From Sphingobacterium tabacisoli (lineage in GTDB: Bacteria; Bacteroidota; Bacteroidia; Sphingobacteriales; Sphingobacteriaceae): a stretch of 64,000 bases of DNA. The notes below the pieces were generated by a model. The model had not been told where the DNA came from, ran no database searches, and saw only the letters and a list, made by a program, of their open reading frames with translations. The translations under genes were made by a program, and so were the position numbers. The number at the start of each line of letters is the position of its first letter. Position 1 is the first letter of the stretch. Positions 53,999 to 62,141 of this stretch are shown in pieces. The stretch is taken from the NCBI RefSeq assembly GCF_017908035.1, contig NZ_JAEQMU010000005.1, forward strand, positions 310,001 through 374,000, read 5' to 3'.

Positions 53999-55896
53999 TG
54001 CAAAAGTCTCTGCTCGCTCTACTCGTCCTGCTCTCTACAGCAACCATGGCATATGGACAGCTAAAGATAGAAAAACCTACCTTGGCTTCGAATAACAAGG
54101 CTTTTGCGATAGTCGTGGATCAAGACACCTATACCCATACCGAAGATGCCCTAAAAGCGTATCAAAAAACGGTGGAGAGCGATGGTATACCGACCTATAT
54201 CATTCATGGGGTATTCAATCGCCCTGACGACATCAAAAAAGAGCTTATAAAACTGCATAAAACCAAACAATCCCTGGAAGGCGCTGTCTTTGTTGGCAAC
54301 ATTCCGGTTCCTATGGTTTATGATTTTTCAGGCCATGTGACTGCCACTCCATCGGATCGCTTTTATGACGACCTTCATCTCAATTTTGAATACATCAAAC
54401 AAGATGCAAACCAAAGCAACCTCCACTATTATAAATTACAGGAGAGCAGTCCACGAGAAATCAATCCAAGCTTTTACTCTGCCCGGATCTACTACCCTAC
54501 GTTAAAATACGATGAGGCACATGAAGCAATTAATAATTACCTTTTAAAAGTAACACGCACACGCCGGGACAATATCTTAGACCATGTCGTCAGCTCCACA
54601 AATCAGGATTACTATAATGGGTGTACAACAGCTTGGAAAGATGAGCTCAAAGCTTACAAGGAATACTTCCCTTTTTTAGTAAAGCAGGTAAACGGCTTAC
54701 AACAACTAGCTTTTAAAACCGACAATAATACTGCAATCTTAAATGAGCTACAACGTAAAGAGGTTGATTTGCTTTTAATCCGTTCAGACAGCAGTTCTAC
54801 GATCCAAGTCACAGCAACTAGAGAACCCGACACCTATCCTTTATACCTTATCCTAGACACCCAGCCAGCAGGCGCTTTCGATAACATGGAGTACACCGCT
54901 AGGCAATATATCTTCAATTCAGGCAATACCATAGCAGTACAGGCGAATACTCGCCCAGCCCCTACAGACATCAACTTTAGCGGTCTATTATCGTACGGAC
55001 TACGCTGGGGGCATGTTCACAATTTGGGTTTAACCCTGGAGCGTCATTTATTTGGAGATCCGACGTTTCATTTTGCGAATAAGGATACGGAAAATCTAAA
55101 TGCAAAACTCAGCCAAGAAGATAATCCCGAATATTGGCGTTCATTGCTGAAGAAAGACAATGCGATCTACCAAACGCTAGCGCTGTTCAAACTTAGCTCC
55201 AGCAATACAAGCTCATCCGAAGCTATAATGCCGTATTTTGAGAATTCCCCTTACCGTACGGTACGTTTACAGGCATTACATGCTTTATCAATTCATAAGG
55301 ATAAACATTTTACAAATGCAGTATCAACTGGGCTCGGTGATGAATATGAGCTCATAGCACAACAGGCCACGCGCTACGCTGGAATAATAGGAGATACCGT
55401 TTTAATAGGTCCATTGACACAAGCATGGTTGAATGACAAATCCAGACGACGAGTCCAACAGCATGTAAAATCAACATTTGAAGCATTTGACAGGAACCTT
55501 GTTGAAAAATCACTACTAACGGCTTTGCACAACAGTAATCGATTACATCAAGAGACAGAAATAGAATCCATAAAAAGTCAGTATACACAACCTGCTACTC
55601 TTGAAAGCTCACTGGAACAGATAAAAGATAGAACTAGGCCTAAAGAAGAACGTATTCGCCTGGTTCAACTCATGGCAACCCACAATTACCACCCTGGTAT
55701 AGATGGCATACTTGCTATAATAAATGATAAACAGGAGCCTATTGAGCTACGGGTTGCATTCATTACCGCATTAGGAGGCTTTAGCCATTCTTGGAAAAGA
55801 GAGACAATCTTGGCAAACTTTCAAACCCTATTAAAGTCCAAGGCCACCAAAGAATTGAAAATTGAAGTAGAACGAACAATAAATAGATTAAATTAA
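53998..55896 (+). CDS. Exported C25-like pseudoprotease paralogue 2 with HEAT-like repeats
   Basis: A 632-residue secreted protein (signal peptide to about TMAYGQ, residue 21). It shares the family blocks FAIVVDQDTYTHTEDALKAY, AVFVGNIPVPMVYDF, PSDRFYDDLHLNFEYIKQ, FYSARIYYP, and LFGDPTFHFANKD. Asp264-Ser stands at the catalytic His-Gly and Gln289 at the catalytic Cys (LILDTQPAGAF), so this too is predicted to be non-catalytic. HEAT-like helices follow from about 400. It starts inside the stop codon of paralogue 1, so the pair is translationally coupled and likely forms a complex. Confidence 0.82.
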   Translation: MQKSLLALLVLLSTATMAYGQLKIEKPTLASNNKAFAIVVDQDTYTHTEDALKAYQKTVESDGIPTYIIHGVFNRPDDIKKELIKLHKTKQSLEGAVFVGNIPVPMVYDFSGHVTATPSDRFYDDLHLNFEYIKQDANQSNLHYYKLQESSPREINPSFYSARIYYPTLKYDEAHEAINNYLLKVTRTRRDNILDHVVSSTNQDYYNGCTTAWKDELKAYKEYFPFLVKQVNGLQQLAFKTDNNTAILNELQRKEVDLLLIRSDSSSTIQVTATREPDTYPLYLILDTQPAGAFDNMEYTARQYIFNSGNTIAVQANTRPAPTDINFSGLLSYGLRWGHVHNLGLTLERHLFGDPTFHFANKDTENLNAKLSQEDNPEYWRSLLKKDNAIYQTLALFKLSSSNTSSSEAIMPYFENSPYRTVRLQALHALSIHKDKHFTNAVSTGLGDEYELIAQQATRYAGIIGDTVLIGPLTQAWLNDKSRRRVQQHVKSTFEAFDRNLVEKSLLTALHNSNRLHQETEIESIKSQYTQPATLESSLEQIKDRTRPKEERIRLVQLMATHNYHPGIDGILAIINDKQEPIELRVAFITALGGFSHSWKRETILANFQTLLKSKATKELKIEVERTINRLN

Positions 55897-55919
55897 GTTT
55901 TTAAATGATTAACTATAGA

Positions 55920-56525
55920 ATGAACAAATTGATAATCGCTGTATTATTACTCTGGACGGGTATAGACAAAATCCATGCGCAAGACAAGAAAATTTTAGCT
56001 TCGGAAATTCAAATCAAAATTGCGGTGCAGGCGGCTCCCGCCGAATTTAGAGAGGGAGCAAAGGTATATGGATATGACCAAGCAGGAAACTTCGTCACGC
56101 TTCGAGAAGGGAGCAATGGCTATATCTGTTTGGCACCAGACTACAAGATGTCAGTGTATTACGCCTATTGCTATCCCGTGAGTTTAGAGCCTTTGATGGC
56201 TCGGGGACGCGAACTGATAGCGCAGGGTAAACGTAAAGAAAGAGATAAAATCCGTGAACAGGAATTTAAAGAGGGTAAACTGTCTATACCTCAGACGCCA
56301 TCCACACTGTATGGTTATTGGGGTGCCGCTAAAGATGTAAATTTGGAAACTGGAGAGATTAAGGATGCTAAACGAAGGTATGTAATCTATGTGCCATTCG
56401 CTAAAGCAGCGGACCTCGGTCTTTCTAATCAGCACAACAATTTAGGAATGCCTTGGTTAATGGATGAAGGAACCTATAAAGCCCATATCATGATTACACC
56501 TCCGCTTGAGGCACACCAGCATTAA
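55920..56525 (+). CDS. Exported protein of unknown function linked to the pseudoproteases
   Basis: A 201-residue protein; the start at 55920 gives a clean signal peptide (MNKLIIAVLLLWTGIDKIHAQ). An upstream ATG at 55905 adds five residues. The mature part has no family I recognise: a beta-rich first half (EIQIKIAVQAAPAEFREGAK) with KVYGYDQAGNFVTLREGSNG and two Cys in GYICLAPDYKMS and YYAYCYP, a charged helix (EKRKERDKIREQEFKEGK-like, about 105-125), and a beta-rich end (YVIYVPFAKAADLG). It lies 23 bp after paralogue 2 on the same strand, so probably in the same transcript. Confidence 0.75.
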   Translation: MNKLIIAVLLLWTGIDKIHAQDKKILASEIQIKIAVQAAPAEFREGAKVYGYDQAGNFVTLREGSNGYICLAPDYKMSVYYAYCYPVSLEPLMARGRELIAQGKRKERDKIREQEFKEGKLSIPQTPSTLYGYWGAAKDVNLETGEIKDAKRRYVIYVPFAKAADLGLSNQHNNLGMPWLMDEGTYKAHIMITPPLEAHQH

Positions 56526-56536
56526 TATCCATCTAA

Positions 56537-56582
56537 AAAGCGCAATCGCTGCACTTCGTATAAGTGGCAACGATTGCGCTTT
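56537..56582. terminator. Bidirectional terminator with inner hairpin
   Basis: A 12-bp outer stem (56537-56548 AAAGCGCAATCG with 56571-56582) encloses a smaller stem CACTT/AAGTG (56552-56556 with 56562-56566). It separates the plus-strand secreted-protein operon from the minus-strand SRPBCC gene. Confidence 0.85.
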
Positions 56583-56595
56583 ATATATCTTGAAA

Positions 56596-57015
56596 CTAAA
56601 CCGAATAAACCGATTCGACGTACTTTTTAAAATTATTCAATATGGCCTGCCAGCCTTCCCGTTGCATTTCTATCGGGTTTTCAAGCTCAGGTTCGAAACG
56701 CACCACTATATTTGTATAGCTTTCGTGTGATTCAAAATTCACCTCCGCTTTACGACCATCGGTCATGGTATAGGCGATTTTCTTAAAGGGTATTAATTCG
56801 GTATAAACACCTTCAAAGTCAAATCCAAAGCTCCCATCTTTGGCCTCCATCCTGTTTATAAATTTTCCCCCTATACGCAAATCGTTGATTGAGCTTGTAC
56901 AATGCCAATCATCCGAAGCATGATTCCACTGCATAATATCCTCTACCGAATTATAAGCGTTCCATACGGTCTCGACACGAATAGCAATCCGGCTTGTTAT
57001 CTCTATAAGTTTCAT
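56596..57015 (-). CDS. SRPBCC (AHSA1/START-like) domain protein
   Basis: A 139-residue protein forming one helix-grip fold. The start IEITSRIAIRVETVWNAYNS, the DIMQWNHASDDWHCTSSIND and WRIGGKF-like stretch (DLRIGGKFINRMEAKDG), the strand YTELIPFKKIAYTMTDGRKA, and the C-terminal helix GWQAILNNFKKYVES are typical of AHSA1-like (activator of Hsp90) domains, which bind small hydrophobic molecules or act on folding. It has no signal peptide. It lies on the minus strand between the two halves of the secreted-protein block and does not look functionally related to them. Confidence 0.93.
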   Translation of the reverse strand: MKLIEITSRIAIRVETVWNAYNSVEDIMQWNHASDDWHCTSSINDLRIGGKFINRMEAKDGSFGFDFEGVYTELIPFKKIAYTMTDGRKAEVNFESHESYTNIVVRFEPELENPIEMQREGWQAILNNFKKYVESVYSV

Positions 57016-57112
57016 ATGTAAAAAATTTGACTTTTTTAATGGTCATTAACTATTATTTTCCTCATTGTACTTAACAGATCTGCCACGATTTTGTTCTCAT
57101 CGACACAAACTA

Positions 57113-59332
57113 TTAGATCTTGTGCGTTGCTTCTCGAATTCTATTCTTCGTCTTCAATGCCTCATCCTTTACAGCTTGTGGAGCATCGGAAAGCAGTACT
57201 TCATCGCAACCTTTGATGATATTATCTCTCTGATAAGACAAGGTAAACCAGCCCAAAGCCTCCAACGCTGCTACACGAATGCTTTCGGGTGTTTTTTCAT
57301 CCTTTATCAATGTGATTACCTCAGGTACAGCGGCATGATGCCGGTATAAACGCAAAGTAGTAACCTCTCCAAGTTTTTCTTTCTCAGAAAGCGATTCATT
57401 TTGCAGGGATTTTATCAAATCATCGCGTTTTTTTCCGTAGTAATCCAGGTCTTTATCCAATTTGTCTGCCAGAGCAGCACCATTATGAACTGCTTTATTC
57501 TCCCGGATTAGGGTATTCACTTCCTGTTTCGCTAATACTGGATCCATAAACTGCAATGCCCATCTCACTCTATAAGCAACCCGCTCAGAATGCGGATCAG
57601 AAACATAGAATTGGATCAGGTCTTTAACAAATTCATTTGATCCAAAATCCGTTAGATCATATATTGCACGACGGCGGATATACTCATAAGGATCATTTTT
57701 TGCGGCGTGTAAGACCTCAATATATTCCTTATTTTCAAATTGACGTAACAGTTGGAATGCTTCCATACGCGTGGTCTCAAACGGAGAACTGAAATAAATA
57801 TCTCTTAATAGCGGTGCACTTTCCTTCTCCGGCATTAAGGCTACCAATTTGACTAAAGCTAAACTCTGTACATCTGCATCATTTTCCTTCAATGCATTCT
57901 TCCAATAGGTGACATCTTTATTGAGCATCACTGCCTCGTTGAGAGCATAGCTATCTTTAGAATCGAAGTGGAAAGTCGGATCTCCAAGCACATGCGTCTC
58001 TAGATAAGCGATATGCTTAAGCCAGTTGCCCACACGATACCCCTTGTTCAACAAGCCCATCATTTCTGCAGGCCATAAATCTTGCAAGACACCAACAGAA
58101 TTCGCAACAGCTGCTACGTTTTCGTTATTGGAGAAAGGATAATATCCGGCGATATAATTGTCTAAATGAAAAGAACCTGTCAAACAAGAATTCAAATAGA
58201 CAAGCTTTGCTTGAATACCACTGTTGCGGGCATCCTCAATCTGTACATCTAGATTTGCATTGAAAATAGAATCCTCTTCTGCTACTTTGGCATCAAATAT
58301 ATTCTCAAACCATTTATCTGATACCCCCAAAGAGTTCTTAAATCCTTCTTTTGTTTTCTCTAAATCTCTTCCATCGTCTTTGGCATCACGCATTTTTGAC
58401 CGTAGGTAACGGGCAACGTTCTCCATCGAAGGTTGTGGATTGGACACCAGCGGATAGCCGTTAATCAACTGCAATGTCGGTGTACCATGCCCTGTCATAT
58501 AGGCAAAATCTAACCCATCTCTTTTTAGTTCGGACAATAGATTAAATTTCATGAAATCAGCATTTCTAAAATTGAGAAACTTGATAGACCCTCCTGGTCT
58601 AAAAAGATGTGGCAATTGTGATTTCAACGCTAGAGCTTCGCCCGAGACGGCATTAACCGAATTCGAATTATACCCATGTCCATAAGAAACCAGCATATCA
58701 TTCAATGGGTAACTTTTTGAACGTAGCGTGATCAGTTTATTCAAGTAGTCTTTAATCTTAGGAACCATCTGCTCACCAGTTGCTACTGGAGGTTTGATAC
58801 GGGCCGAATAGATATCCATATCAATGTATTGTTTTGAATCTGGCCGTAAACTATAATAGAAATAGTGCTCCTTACCTTTTGCAGTATCCTGTTTCAAGAA
58901 ATCAAACTTAAGGTCAAAATCATCATAATACCTATCCGAAGGCACTGAGGATTTGTCCCATCGTATCTTTTGATTCATTTTAAATGCCGAAGTCAAGAAC
59001 TGGGCATCACGGATCATAGGCACCGGAATATTACCAATCAACACGGCTCCTTCCAATGGCGTACCTTTATCCTGATGTAGTTTTTGCAATATCTGACGGA
59101 TCTTTTCTGGCGATTGCCAATCATCATAGATGATATAAGTCCCCAGTCCATCTTTTTCCACAACCTGCTTGTAGGCACGAATTTCAGGACCTACCGCTTC
59201 GTAAGTCGCTTTATCAACTACGATTGCGAATGAAGTCTTTGATTTAATACTTGGCTTCTCTATCTCCTGCGCATTAGCCATCAAGCTTCCTGACAACAAT
59301 AGCGCTCCTACAACCCTTTTTATATTATACAT
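57113..59332 (-). CDS. Exported clan-CD (C25 gingipain-like) cysteine peptidase with HEAT repeats
   Basis: A 739-residue protein with the start at 59332 (MYNIKRVVGALLLSG, signal peptide to about NAQE). It is related to the two plus-strand paralogues through FAIVVDKATYEAVGPEIRAY, AVLIGNIPVPMIRD, PSDRYYDDFDLKFDF and LGDPTFHFD. FAYMTGHGTPT (His282-Gly283) and VYLNSCLTGSF (Cys383) have the hydrophobic-block-HG and hydrophobic-block-SC pattern of clan CD peptidases. A helical insert of about 60-70 residues separates the dyad. HEAT repeats fill about 470-735 (SPFETTRMEAFQLLRQFENK). No type IX secretion C-terminal domain was seen. Last gene of the operon starting with the TonB receptor, 35 bp after the barrel gene. 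Confidence 0.85.
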   Translation of the reverse strand: MYNIKRVVGALLLSGSLMANAQEIEKPSIKSKTSFAIVVDKATYEAVGPEIRAYKQVVEKDGLGTYIIYDDWQSPEKIRQILQKLHQDKGTPLEGAVLIGNIPVPMIRDAQFLTSAFKMNQKIRWDKSSVPSDRYYDDFDLKFDFLKQDTAKGKEHYFYYSLRPDSKQYIDMDIYSARIKPPVATGEQMVPKIKDYLNKLITLRSKSYPLNDMLVSYGHGYNSNSVNAVSGEALALKSQLPHLFRPGGSIKFLNFRNADFMKFNLLSELKRDGLDFAYMTGHGTPTLQLINGYPLVSNPQPSMENVARYLRSKMRDAKDDGRDLEKTKEGFKNSLGVSDKWFENIFDAKVAEEDSIFNANLDVQIEDARNSGIQAKLVYLNSCLTGSFHLDNYIAGYYPFSNNENVAAVANSVGVLQDLWPAEMMGLLNKGYRVGNWLKHIAYLETHVLGDPTFHFDSKDSYALNEAVMLNKDVTYWKNALKENDADVQSLALVKLVALMPEKESAPLLRDIYFSSPFETTRMEAFQLLRQFENKEYIEVLHAAKNDPYEYIRRRAIYDLTDFGSNEFVKDLIQFYVSDPHSERVAYRVRWALQFMDPVLAKQEVNTLIRENKAVHNGAALADKLDKDLDYYGKKRDDLIKSLQNESLSEKEKLGEVTTLRLYRHHAAVPEVITLIKDEKTPESIRVAALEALGWFTLSYQRDNIIKGCDEVLLSDAPQAVKDEALKTKNRIREATHKI

Positions 59333-59367
59333 ATCGAATTCAAATTTAAAAAAATAAACAACGACAC

Positions 59368-60924
59368 CTAAAATGTCAACAATCCCACTGCAACCTGCCA
59401 ATTCAAACGGTATTGTGACTTGGTAAAGTATTCATTACTCCCTGTCGGCCTGATATAGTTTTCCGACAGCTTGATATACAACTGCGTATTATTTTTAGAT
59501 GGTTTAAACGTATACTGTGCACTTGCCCCAACATTGAAATAGTCCGCAACCAAATAGGCATTCGTAGGATACAGAATATCCTTAGCCACAAAATTTGTGG
59601 AATAGCTCTTTTCATCATACCTAAATTCGGAATCGATATGATGGCTATATCCCGGACTCAACTCTACAGCAAAAACAGAAGCATCACGAAATTGGAAATA
59701 CTTCTTGAATATCAGATCATAGCCCAGACGATCAACAGTTTGCTGACTCTGGTTGATCGCGTACTTATTATCCCAGCCCGCATACATAACATTCAGTCCT
59801 AAATCCCAATTTATTGCCTCACCTTTCCATTTCGTAAAGGCATAGGAAATGTTACTATTGGTCACTAAGTTTGTGTTAAACACTGCTGAAAACAACGTAA
59901 CAAACTGTCTGGTATCAACATCTTGATATTGGTGGTATTCGGTATTATCGACATTTTTCTGGTTCCAGGAAAATCCAAGCCTGTGCATAGAAAGATCTTG
60001 GTTATAGACCGCTTCAACATTTGCCCCGTATTCCCAATATTCATGCTTACCTGCTTCTTGAGGATTGGTGCTCCCATCTTTAGCACGCTCGGCATTATGA
60101 TTCACGAAACCCTCGCCAAAGAACCGAAAAGCATCGCCTTTAAAAACATATTGTAAAGCTCCACCAAACTTATTCCCATTATATCTTCTCGAAATCGAGC
60201 TAGTACCGATAAAAGTGGGACTACTTCCAACGTACTCGCCTACCCCGATAAGTTTATACATATTATGTACGGTAGTCGTATTAACATTAGATACACTTAA
60301 ATCCTCAACAAAGTATTCGTAACGTCCATTAAGAGCTATCGCATTTTGTTCATTCAAAAAATAGGTTACCGCAGGAGTCAACACCAGATTATTACTGGTA
60401 CTCAGTGGCCTAGGATCCCGCTGTCGAGCTCCAGTAGATACCTTATAATCAAACCCCAGTCCAAAGGCAATCCGCTCATTCAAAATCGGAGAAGCAATCT
60501 TCGTTTCGAGTGCATAATTCTGTTTATTCCAGTCTCCGCTCAATGAGTCAACAACAATAAAAGGATTCAACCGTAAGGGATCCAGCTGTGTGGTATTACT
60601 CACTTTTTTATCCTTACCAAAGTCTAATCCAAACCGACCATACAGCTTCCAATTTTTTAATTCCTGAAAACGCTCCGTTTCGAAACCACCAAAACGACTT
60701 TCCGAAGCCAGCAAAGGATGTTTAAAGTCACCACTTTTCTGATTATAAAATACACTGGTATTTCCTAAATTTCTCAAATCATTGGTATTCAATAAAGAGG
60801 CATTCGCACTTTTCAGTCCGACCTCCTGTATTTTAAACCGATCCAGTTCAAAAGCAGTAGTCTGTGCACGCAACGCTCCAACACTACTCGCTATTAGAAT
60901 ACTTATTATTAATTTCTTGTTCAT
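59368..60924 (-). CDS. Outer-membrane beta-barrel protein, DUF6850-like
   Basis: A 518-residue outer-membrane protein; start at 60924 (MNKKLIISI), two bases after the preceding stop, signal peptide to about GALRAQ. The mature part alternates amphipathic strands (YGRFGLDFGKDKKV, FGLGFDYKVSTGARQRDPRP, GALQYVFKGDAFRFFGEGFV, AYVYAGWDNKYAI-like) and ends in an aromatic barrel terminus WQVAVGLLTF. I recall a Bacteroidota family of this pattern (DUF6850) always next to DUF4876 proteins; not verified. It has no TonB box or plug domain, so it may be a pore, a surface receptor, or an adhesin. Operon with the DUF4876 lipoprotein and the peptidase. Confidence 0.75.
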   Translation of the reverse strand: MNKKLIISILIASSVGALRAQTTAFELDRFKIQEVGLKSANASLLNTNDLRNLGNTSVFYNQKSGDFKHPLLASESRFGGFETERFQELKNWKLYGRFGLDFGKDKKVSNTTQLDPLRLNPFIVVDSLSGDWNKQNYALETKIASPILNERIAFGLGFDYKVSTGARQRDPRPLSTSNNLVLTPAVTYFLNEQNAIALNGRYEYFVEDLSVSNVNTTTVHNMYKLIGVGEYVGSSPTFIGTSSISRRYNGNKFGGALQYVFKGDAFRFFGEGFVNHNAERAKDGSTNPQEAGKHEYWEYGANVEAVYNQDLSMHRLGFSWNQKNVDNTEYHQYQDVDTRQFVTLFSAVFNTNLVTNSNISYAFTKWKGEAINWDLGLNVMYAGWDNKYAINQSQQTVDRLGYDLIFKKYFQFRDASVFAVELSPGYSHHIDSEFRYDEKSYSTNFVAKDILYPTNAYLVADYFNVGASAQYTFKPSKNNTQLYIKLSENYIRPTGSNEYFTKSQYRLNWQVAVGLLTF

Positions 60925-60926
60925 TG

Positions 60927-62129
60927 TTAATTCCATTTACGAGGTGAGGGTGTTAGATTAACTTCAAAATCTGCAGATGAATTGTTTGTATCGACAAAAA
61001 TAGTGCGCCCATTGATTACCGTTTTGACTTTACGTCTTACCGACCGACCTTTCAAGGGAACCTCTGCTGTAGTCATGCTCGCATCTACAGAAATCGGCAG
61101 GCGCTTATTACTCAGAAATATTGTAGCATTGGCGGTTGCGTCCACACCGTCGATAATATCACTAACAGAGATACCTATATACTGTGTTGTTCCAGCAGTT
61201 TTAGCATCTGGTTCAAATCGGACAGGCAGTTTATCGAAGTCCTTGGTATTAAAAATCACCATACCAGCACCATTAATACCGATATTCCAATCAAATCCAG
61301 CGGTACTACCTGCAAACGCATGTACCATGTTAGGAACATCCGGATAATCTATATCTCGACCTGTAGGGTAATCCCAAAAAACTTCAAAATCTGCATCACC
61401 CAAATCAACAGGAGAGTTTTTATTCCCATTTGGATCGGATTTATGATTTAATCCACTAATAGCAATTACCAAAGATTTTCCGGGCTCAAGAAATCTCGGC
61501 TGACCTGTAGAAGGAACCATAAAGACCTGATTCAAATAAACCTCCTCTGGATAGGCTGTTAAGAAGTTATAAGGTGCAGATGCCGAATTATTAGTAGTCG
61601 CTCCAGCTCGTGTAGCACCAATATACAGACTATCAATCCGAATAGGTTCGTTGGAATTATTGTAGATTTCTGTAAAGCCATCATAGAGATAGGACGTAAC
61701 CGCACTATAGTAAAACTCTCTAATGACCAGTCCTCCTGCTCTACTACTTTTCAGTTTAAGAGAGACTGTTTTCTCCTCATTCACGATAACGGGCGAAAGG
61801 TTTCCATTGACGAACATTTCTTCTGCATTTCCCAATAATTCCGATGTCTCTTCGGGGCTGTAAGCTTTCGATGCTGTTACCGTATAGGTTCCAGGAATGA
61901 CATTACTGACGACTTTCCCCTGATCGTCGGTCTTTGTTTTAATCAATTCACCCGTAATATTGTTACGTAACGTGACCTCTACATTCTTGGGTACGCTTCC
62001 TTTAATAAATGCATCAGGAAACTCTAGCTGTAATGTAAGCTGCACAGCAGACACTGATTCAAAATCCTTTCTACAACTGCCCAACACCAAAACGAGAGCA
62101 GACAGGATCAATAAATATATCTTTTTCAT
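60927..62129 (-). CDS. Surface lipoprotein, DUF4876-like
   Basis: A 400-residue lipoprotein. The start at 62129 (MKKIYLLILSALVLVLGSC) gives a lipobox with Cys19; the upstream GTG of the open frame would precede it by four codons. An N-terminal carboxypeptidase-regulatory-like beta domain (VTLRNNITGELIKTKTDDQG, about 45-115) is followed by a second beta domain (GLVIREFYYSAVTSYLYDGF onward, ending TPSPRKWN). The family is recalled as DUF4876 and usually accompanies TonB receptors; not verified. It starts 12 bp after the TonB receptor stop, so it is probably the partner lipoprotein of that receptor. Confidence 0.78.
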   Translation of the reverse strand: MKKIYLLILSALVLVLGSCRKDFESVSAVQLTLQLEFPDAFIKGSVPKNVEVTLRNNITGELIKTKTDDQGKVVSNVIPGTYTVTASKAYSPEETSELLGNAEEMFVNGNLSPVIVNEEKTVSLKLKSSRAGGLVIREFYYSAVTSYLYDGFTEIYNNSNEPIRIDSLYIGATRAGATTNNSASAPYNFLTAYPEEVYLNQVFMVPSTGQPRFLEPGKSLVIAISGLNHKSDPNGNKNSPVDLGDADFEVFWDYPTGRDIDYPDVPNMVHAFAGSTAGFDWNIGINGAGMVIFNTKDFDKLPVRFEPDAKTAGTTQYIGISVSDIIDGVDATANATIFLSNKRLPISVDASMTTAEVPLKGRSVRRKVKTVINGRTIFVDTNNSSADFEVNLTPSPRKWN

Positions 62130-62141
62130 TATCGGCAACAC

